DNA of 10,447 nt from Fidelibacterota bacterium SCGC AAA298-D23 (GTDB taxonomy: Bacteria > Fidelibacterota > Marinisomatia > Marinisomatales > Marinisomataceae), in NCBI GenBank assembly GCA_000402655.1, contig AQSI01000005.1:1-10447 (forward strand), in the 5' to 3' direction. Shown piece by piece: positions 5,887-10,447 of this stretch (position 1 is the stretch's first letter; the number at the start of each line of letters is the position of its first letter). The translations under genes and the position numbers were made by a program. The notes beneath the pieces were generated by a model. That model did no database searches. It was not told the origin of the DNA and worked only from the letters and a program-made list of their open reading frames with translations.

Positions 5887-6388
5887 TTATTATCTCCAAA
5901 ATTTGATTACAATTATCCTGAATAGTCTGATTATCAGTCAAAACCTCACTTTTACATAACGCTTCATACTTTTGCTCTCTTTTGAGCATAATTTCTTCAA
6001 TTACCTCATCTTTATTTTGAACATTTAATAATGGCCTTGAATTATCATCTTTAAGCCGATCTAATAGGATATTTTTAGATGTTTTTAAATAAATGCAATG
6101 TTTTGAGCTTAACAATTCATAACTATCTTTGTGAGTAACTGCTCCACCACCAACAGCAATAACAGTATTTTCTTTTAAAATATGTCTTTGTAATTCAGCA
6201 AATTCTAACATCCTAAATTTGTTTTCTCCTTCTAAAAATAAATCATTAATGGACATATCAAATGACTTAGTTAGTTCATTATCGATATCAATAAAATTCC
6301 ATCCTAAGCTTAAGGAAAGAGCTTTTGCAGTGGATGATTTTCCAGAACCCATCATTCCAATTAGATATATTTGATTAGTATTTTCCAC
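5876..6388 (-). CDS. aroK: Shikimate kinase
   Basis: Phosphorylates shikimate at O3 with ATP, the fifth step. The 170-residue protein has the full set of shikimate kinase motifs: Walker A G11-M-M-G-S-G-K17-S, D34-I-D36 with the shikimate-binding aspartate, R59 within E-N-K-F-R-x-x-E, G80-G-G82, and R118-P-L-L of the lid. It starts with GTG at 6388, inside the last codons of aroC (14-base overlap). An in-frame TAG lies three codons upstream, so no earlier start exists, and the P-loop is at the normal distance from this start. The Shine-Dalgarno signal is weak (GAGAG), consistent with dependence on ribosomes finishing aroC. The aroK-aroB order is common in bacteria. Confidence 0.97.
   Translation of the reverse strand: MENTNQIYLIGMMGSGKSSTAKALSLSLGWNFIDIDNELTKSFDMSINDLFLEGENKFRMLEFAELQRHILKENTVIAVGGGAVTHKDSYELLSSKHCIYLKTSKNILLDRLKDDNSRPLLNVQNKDEVIEEIMLKREQKYEALCKSEVLTDNQTIQDNCNQILEIISVQ
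5894..5897 (-). promoter_or_regulatory. Ribosome binding site deciding the GTG start of aroB
   Basis: GGAG on the minus strand lies 7 bases before GTG at 5886 and sits within the final codons of aroK. It supports the GTG rather than any later ATG as the aroB start. Confidence 0.6.
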
Positions 6389-7535
6389 TGCTCTCTATGT
6401 GTTTTTTTAATTGCTTTATACTATCTCCACCAAACTTTTCAAGCAATGCATCGGCAAGTACAATTGCCAACATACTTTCCCCAATTATTGATGCTGCAGG
6501 AACAGCACAAGAATCTGTTCTTTCTTTGTGAGCAAGCTTGGGCTCCATTGTATTTAAATCTATAGATCTTAATGGCTTTATCAGCGTTGAAATAGGTTTC
6601 ATACTCACCTTAACATGTATTGGTTGAGCATTACTCATTCCACCTTCAATACCACCTGCATTATTTCTTGAACGAGTTATTTTTTCATTTTCAAATAATA
6701 TTTCATCATGGAGTTCGCTTCCAAAAGCCGCAGATGATGCAAAACCAGCACCAACCTCTACTCCTTTAAATGCATTAACAGACATCATCGCTTGAGAAAT
6801 TCTTGCCTGAAGCTTTCCATCAGCATTGATATAACTTCCTAAACCATAAGGCATTCCCTTAGCAATTACCTCAAAAGAACCTCCAACCGAATCTCCATTA
6901 CTTTTTGCTTCATCAATAACATTAATCATTCTTTCTTCCGCATCTTTATCTAAACACCTTACTGAGGATTTATCAGCTAAATCATTTAATTTTGACATAG
7001 TTAAAGTATGGTCAACTTCTTTGTTATCAACAACATCATGAATTTGATATACCCTACTACCAATAGTTATTCCTACCTCATCTAATAGTTTTCTACAAAT
7101 AGCACCAATAGCAACTCTCATTGCAGTTTCTCTTGCGGAAGATCTTTCCAAAACATTTCTAATGTCATCAAAATCATATTTCATCATTCCTGCTAAGTCT
7201 GCATGGCCTGGGCGTGGCATTGTTACTTTTTTATGATTTTTTTTAGGTTTACCTACTGCCATTCTATCTTCCCAGTTAACCCAATCTAAATTCTTAATTA
7301 TAAGAGAAATCGGAGATCCAAGAGTATGTTCATGTCGCACTCCAGAAAAAATTTCTGCGAAATCTTTTTCAATTTTCATTCTTTTTCCTCTTCCATGACC
7401 TTGCATTCTTCTTAATAAATCAACGGCTATGTATTCTTCAGTTAGCTGGAGACCTGCAGGTATACCCTCAATTATACCTATCAACCCTTTTCCATGCGAT
7501 TCACCAGCGGTCATGTATGATATTTTTTTTAACAT
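6375..7535 (-). CDS. aroC: Chorismate synthase
   Basis: Trans-1,4-elimination of phosphate from EPSP to form chorismate, needing reduced FMN. The 386-residue protein has G11-E-S-H14-G, an R49-G-x-R52-M-x-I-E segment, P107-R-P-G-H111-A-D-L, the R131-S-S-A-R-E-T signature and G214-D-S-V-G-G-S-F-E. H14 and H111 correspond to the two conserved histidines that assist FMN and substrate protonation. The R-R-x-x-G-x-G-R-G-x-R-M-K-I-E stretch and the C-terminal R-T-D-S-C-A-V-P-A-A resemble Firmicutes/actinobacterial-type enzymes rather than the E. coli type. No flavin reductase domain is present, so it is monofunctional. The ATG at 7535 has GGAG upstream and overlaps the aroE stop by 7 bases. It is the last common step before the Phe/Tyr/Trp branches. 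Confidence 0.97.
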   Translation of the reverse strand: MLKKISYMTAGESHGKGLIGIIEGIPAGLQLTEEYIAVDLLRRMQGHGRGKRMKIEKDFAEIFSGVRHEHTLGSPISLIIKNLDWVNWEDRMAVGKPKKNHKKVTMPRPGHADLAGMMKYDFDDIRNVLERSSARETAMRVAIGAICRKLLDEVGITIGSRVYQIHDVVDNKEVDHTLTMSKLNDLADKSSVRCLDKDAEERMINVIDEAKSNGDSVGGSFEVIAKGMPYGLGSYINADGKLQARISQAMMSVNAFKGVEVGAGFASSAAFGSELHDEILFENEKITRSRNNAGGIEGGMSNAQPIHVKVSMKPISTLIKPLRSIDLNTMEPKLAHKERTDSCAVPAASIIGESMLAIVLADALLEKFGGDSIKQLKKHIESSGKY

Positions 7536-8347
7536 TTTATATTCTCCAATTGTTTTCTTACGGATTCAATTTGTGAATCCAAATTATAATTAGTTTCTCT
7601 CCAAATTTCAATAGACTTCAAAGCTTGAAAAATAAACATATCAAGTCCATTAATTCTTTTAGAGCATTTATCAAATTTTTTTAAAAATAAAGTTTCCCTA
7701 GCAGTATAAATAAGGTCAATTAATATTGTACTTTCATTAACAGGAATATTAAAAAAATCTTCGCTGTCATCCTTATACATACCTAATGGAGTTGTATTAA
7801 TTACAAGGTCTAATTTTGTAAAATCAGAATTAAATAATTCAATATTATTAAAACCTAAAGTGCGAGCAAAATTTTGAAGATTATGAGCATTTTCGATAGA
7901 TCTATTTTTTATAATAATTCTACCAACTCCTAAATCAATTAAGCATTTTACTACAGTTCTTGCAGATGATCCAGCGCCAAGAACAACACAGTTACTTCCC
8001 TTAATATTTACTCCATTTTTAATTAGCAGCATATCGAAACCATGCTTATCAGTATTAAACCCACAAATCATATTATTTAATTTTGTAATACAATTTACAT
8101 TACCCAAGATTTTTGCCTCATCGTCAATAATATCTAAAAATTTTACTACTTTACTTTTAAAGGGTATAGTGACATTAATACCATTAAATTGACTAAAATC
8201 ATTATTAAAAAAATTATCTAGCTCGTCACTTTCTAAACAAATTTTTTCAAAAGAACAGTTCGAAATGTTTAATTTTTCATAAAGAATATTATGAAGCTGA
8301 GGACTTAAACTTTTATCTATTGGGTTTCCTATGACTGCAAATTTCAT
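7529..8347 (-). CDS. aroE: Shikimate dehydrogenase
   Basis: NADPH-dependent reduction of 3-dehydroshikimate to shikimate. The 272-residue length is typical. The substrate domain has S13-L-S-P-x-x-H-N, N58-V-T-I-P-F-K64 with the catalytic lysine, and G96-F-N-T-D100 with the catalytic aspartate. The Rossmann domain has G124-A-G-S-S-A-R130, then N-R-S (about 148-150), where the Asn-Arg pair suggests NADP preference. Near the C-terminus N-G-L-D-M-F-x-x-Q-A holds the conserved glutamine. It is a stand-alone AroE, not fused to dehydroquinase as in plants. Its ATG overlaps the aroA stop (ATGA), with GAGATA upstream. Confidence 0.96.
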   Translation of the reverse strand: MKFAVIGNPIDKSLSPQLHNILYEKLNISNCSFEKICLESDELDNFFNNDFSQFNGINVTIPFKSKVVKFLDIIDDEAKILGNVNCITKLNNMICGFNTDKHGFDMLLIKNGVNIKGSNCVVLGAGSSARTVVKCLIDLGVGRIIIKNRSIENAHNLQNFARTLGFNNIELFNSDFTKLDLVINTTPLGMYKDDSEDFFNIPVNESTILIDLIYTARETLFLKKFDKCSKRINGLDMFIFQALKSIEIWRETNYNLDSQIESVRKQLENIKC

Positions 8348-9594
8348 TTGGTTATCTCACTAAGATATTTGAAGAAATTTGGTAATGATATATCTACACA
8401 TTTTGCGTTATCAAGATCATATTTTTTAAATGCAGCGAGGCTCAAAATCGTGAATGCCATCGCAATTCTATGATCATCAAATGTAGAAATCTGTGACATT
8501 TTTTTTACCTTTCCTCCCTCAACGTATAGGTTATTATTATTTTCATATGCCTTAATTCCAAATGCTTGCAGATTATGTATAATAGCACCTAGTCTATCAC
8601 ATTCTTTATACTTTAATTCTTCAACGTTTTTGAAAACAGTAACACCGCTTGAAAAAGCTGCAACAACTGCTAATATTGGTATTTCATCAATGATTGAGGG
8701 TATGATTTCCGGTTCAACTTCTACAGCCTTAATGCTTGATGAACTAAATGTTAAATCTCCTACTTTTTCGCCATTATGAATTGACTCATTTGATTGTATA
8801 ATCAAACAATTCATTCTTCTTAAAACTTCTACAAATCCAATTCTTGATTCATTAAGTAATACATTTGTCAATTTTAATTTTGAATTATTACTAATAACTG
8901 CTAGTCCAGCAAAAAAAGCAGATGAAGACGGATCGGACGGTACAGAAATGTCAATTGCTTTTAATTTTGATTCAAGAGGATGAACGAAAATTTTAGTTCC
9001 TTGTGTTTCAATCGATGCACCCATGTTTATTAACATAATTTCTGAATGATTTCTTGTTGGAATTACCTCATTAATACTTGATACATTATTTCCACCTAAC
9101 GCTGAAAAAAGTATGCTTGATTTGACTTGTGCGCTTGCAATTTCCATATCATAATCTATGGCGCTAATTCCATTGGAGGCATCTACATACAATGGCAATA
9201 ATCCTTTGCTTGAAGACATTTTACAACCCATTTTTTTTAAAGGCTGAATTATTCTGTTCATTGGTCTTTGAGATAATGATTCATCTCCAATTAATGTGAA
9301 TATTAATTTTTGTGAAGATAACAGGCCTGCAATTAGCCTAGTAGTGGTTCCTGAATTCCCACAATCAAGTTCTGTTTTTGGGGAATGAAGTTTTCTTCCA
9401 TTAATTATTATTTTTTCGTTTCTTTGTTCAATTGAAGCACCGCAATCTTTCAAAATATTTATTGTGGACTGAAGATCGGCTCCATCATTTAAATTTTTTA
9501 CACAGCTTTCTCCATCAGCAATGGCAGAGAGCATTATAGCCCTGTGTGAAATAGATTTATCACCTGGAAGTTGCAATGTTCCTTGGAATCTCAT
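8344..9594 (-). CDS. aroA: EPSP synthase (3-phosphoshikimate 1-carboxyvinyltransferase), class II-like
   Basis: Transfers enolpyruvyl from PEP to shikimate-3-phosphate. The 416 residues cover the full two-domain inside-out barrel: P10-G-D-K13-S-I-S-H-R, L76-D-C-G-N-S-G-T-T-T-R86, S108-Q-R-P, S154-A-Q-V-K158, R181-N-H-S-E185, I302-D303-E-I-P, K330-E331-C-D-R and D373-D-H-R376. D303 and E331 correspond to the general acid/base residues. RxHxE and SAQxK are motifs of class II EPSP synthases (Bacillus, Staphylococcus, CP4), as opposed to the E. coli class. The glycine of G-N-S-G is kept, unlike the alanine change of the CP4 enzyme, so herbicide tolerance cannot be inferred. K-E-C-D-R has Cys where Ser is usual. 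It starts one base after the DAHP synthase stop. Confidence 0.97.
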   Translation of the reverse strand: MRFQGTLQLPGDKSISHRAIMLSAIADGESCVKNLNDGADLQSTINILKDCGASIEQRNEKIIINGRKLHSPKTELDCGNSGTTTRLIAGLLSSQKLIFTLIGDESLSQRPMNRIIQPLKKMGCKMSSSKGLLPLYVDASNGISAIDYDMEIASAQVKSSILFSALGGNNVSSINEVIPTRNHSEIMLINMGASIETQGTKIFVHPLESKLKAIDISVPSDPSSSAFFAGLAVISNNSKLKLTNVLLNESRIGFVEVLRRMNCLIIQSNESIHNGEKVGDLTFSSSSIKAVEVEPEIIPSIIDEIPILAVVAAFSSGVTVFKNVEELKYKECDRLGAIIHNLQAFGIKAYENNNNLYVEGGKVKKMSQISTFDDHRIAMAFTILSLAAFKKYDLDNAKCVDISLPNFFKYLSEITK

Positions 9595-9595
9595 T

Positions 9596-10447
9596 TTACT
9601 TTTTTAATTCCTCAGCAATATTGAAAGATAGTTCTAATGCTTGATTAGCATTTAATCTTGGATCACAATGAGTGTGATACCTTGAATTTAAATCCTCATC
9701 ACTCAATTTATAAATACCGCCAGTACATTCAGTAACATTTTGTCCTGTCATTTCTAGATGAATTCCACCCAAATGACATCCTTTATCCTTAAGAATGCTT
9801 ATAGCCTGAGAAGTTTCATTCAATAAAGAACTAAAATCTCTTGTTTTCAAACCCGAGGAAGATTTAACTGTATTACCATGCATTGGATCTGAAATCCATA
9901 AAACTTTTTTTCCATTTTTAATTATTTCGTCAATCAAGCTCGGAAGATATTCTTGGACTTTGTTTTCACCATACCGAAAGATCAATGAAATTTTTCCAGC
10001 CTCATTATCTGGATTAATTTTATCAATTATTTTTATGAGCTCTACCGGATCTAAACTTGGTCCACATTTGATACCAATTGGATTATCAATTCCAGAACAA
10101 TATTCAACATGGGCACTATCTAAAAATCTTGTTCTGTCTCCAATCCAGACCATATGCGATGATGTAGCAAAAGTTTTACCAGAAATTGAATCCGTCCTTG
10201 TAAGTGCAGATTCAAATGGTAAATGCAATGCTTCATGACTTGTGTAAAAATCTACAGAATTTAGATAATCTACAGAGGAAGTATTTACTCCAATAGCTTC
10301 AATGAAATCAAGATATTCATTTATTTGGTTTGCTATTTTTTCATATTTCCTTCCTTCTGGTGTAGCTTTTACAAAACCCATATTCCAGGAATTAACTTTT
10401 CTCAAGTTTGCAAATCCTCCTTGTGCAAAAGACCTAATAAGATTAAG
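9596..10447 (-). CDS. Class II (plant-type) DAHP synthase, 5' end beyond the window
   Basis: First shikimate pathway step: condenses PEP and erythrose-4-phosphate to DAHP. The frame is open to the right edge, so about 283 C-terminal residues are seen of a protein usually near 450. The edge residues S-F-A-Q-G-G-F-A-N-L-R match the class II R-G-[FW]-A-x-G-G-Y-A-x-[LM] stretch. Then come F-Y-T-S-H-E-A-L, the H-M-V-W-I-G-D-R-T-R active-site motif, N-P-I-G-I-K-C-G-P, D-P-M-H-G-N-T, H-L-E-M-T-G-Q-N-V-T-E-C and H-C-D-P-R-L-N. His of DPMHGN, Glu of HLEMTG and Asp of HCDPRLN are the metal ligands; the fourth, an N-terminal Cys, lies outside. Class II enzymes are unrelated in regulation to AroFGH; any inhibitor site is mainly N-terminal and cannot be judged. 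It heads the coupled operon as far as visible. Confidence 0.96.
   Translation of the reverse strand, partial: LNLIRSFAQGGFANLRKVNSWNMGFVKATPEGRKYEKIANQINEYLDFIEAIGVNTSSVDYLNSVDFYTSHEALHLPFESALTRTDSISGKTFATSSHMVWIGDRTRFLDSAHVEYCSGIDNPIGIKCGPSLDPVELIKIIDKINPDNEAGKISLIFRYGENKVQEYLPSLIDEIIKNGKKVLWISDPMHGNTVKSSSGLKTRDFSSLLNETSQAISILKDKGCHLGGIHLEMTGQNVTECTGGIYKLSDEDLNSRYHTHCDPRLNANQALELSFNIAEELKK

Noticed and set aside
8449..8461. 13-base identity between aroA and the anticodon arm of tRNA-Ala (1148-1160), as a possible attachment site or regulatory pairing
   Set aside because: About one such match is expected by chance in a window of this size on both strands, the aroA copy encodes conserved residues, and no integrase or further homology is seen.
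10403..10421. TTG at 10405 with an AGGAGG (10416-10421) upstream, looking like the start of a 269-residue DAHP synthase
   Set aside because: The same frame stays open to the window edge and encodes the conserved S-F-A-Q-G-G-F-A-N stretch of class II enzymes before this TTG. The gene is cut by the window, and the AGGAGG is internal coding sequence (Gly-Gly).
1..10447. CRISPR arrays, insertion sequences, toxin-antitoxin pairs or defence genes
   Set aside because: No spaced direct repeats, transposase motifs, terminal inverted repeats or defence domains were seen on either strand by eye.

Overview
The window is a compact, AT-rich stretch in which every supported gene lies on the minus strand, so transcription runs from high to low coordinates. 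Junctions are tight: stop and start codons usually overlap, and there is no gene-free stretch above about 100 bases. Shine-Dalgarno-like sequences precede most starts. A lipoprotein signal, an LTxxQ-type periplasmic protein and a membrane-anchored protein point to a diderm bacterium. The protein styles (FCB-like Spy relative, class II DAHP synthase, plant-like TyrA) would suit an AT-rich marine lineage near Bacteroidota or Marinimicrobia (SAR406). That placement is an impression, not something proven here.

Region 1 (10447 to 3118) is an aromatic amino acid operon. In transcription order it encodes a class II DAHP synthase (5' end beyond the window), aroA, aroE, aroC, aroK, aroB, aroQ (type II dehydroquinase), a prephenate dehydratase-like protein, and a TyrA-type dehydrogenase. 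All seven steps from PEP plus erythrose-4-phosphate to chorismate are present, followed by the two branch enzymes toward Phe and Tyr. Genes are joined by overlaps of 4, 7, 14, 11, 4, 4 and 4 bases plus one 1-base gap, implying one mRNA with translational coupling. Chorismate mutase and an aromatic aminotransferase are not in the window. Neither branch enzyme carries an ACT domain, and the dehydratase has TLF where the family has TRF.

Region 2 (3107 to 1246) follows in the same direction: a four-helix small membrane protein 10 bases after tyrA, then, after 64 bases, a Spy/CpxP-like exported protein and a lipoprotein with four repeated modules and two equally spaced cysteine pairs. A hairpin terminator at 1196-1226 closes this unit. 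These look like envelope proteins of unknown role and may or may not share the aro transcript.

Region 3 (1190 to 1) holds a tRNA-Ala(GGC) directly after that terminator, a membrane-anchored protein with two NTF2/SnoaL-like domains, and a perfect 14-bp hairpin near the left edge whose T-run is on the plus strand.

Most of the window is well-understood metabolism. The parts most worth a second look are the dehydratase active-site change, the plant-like TyrA, the Cys-paired repeat lipoprotein and the tRNA/terminator arrangement. I see no defence, mobile or CRISPR system.
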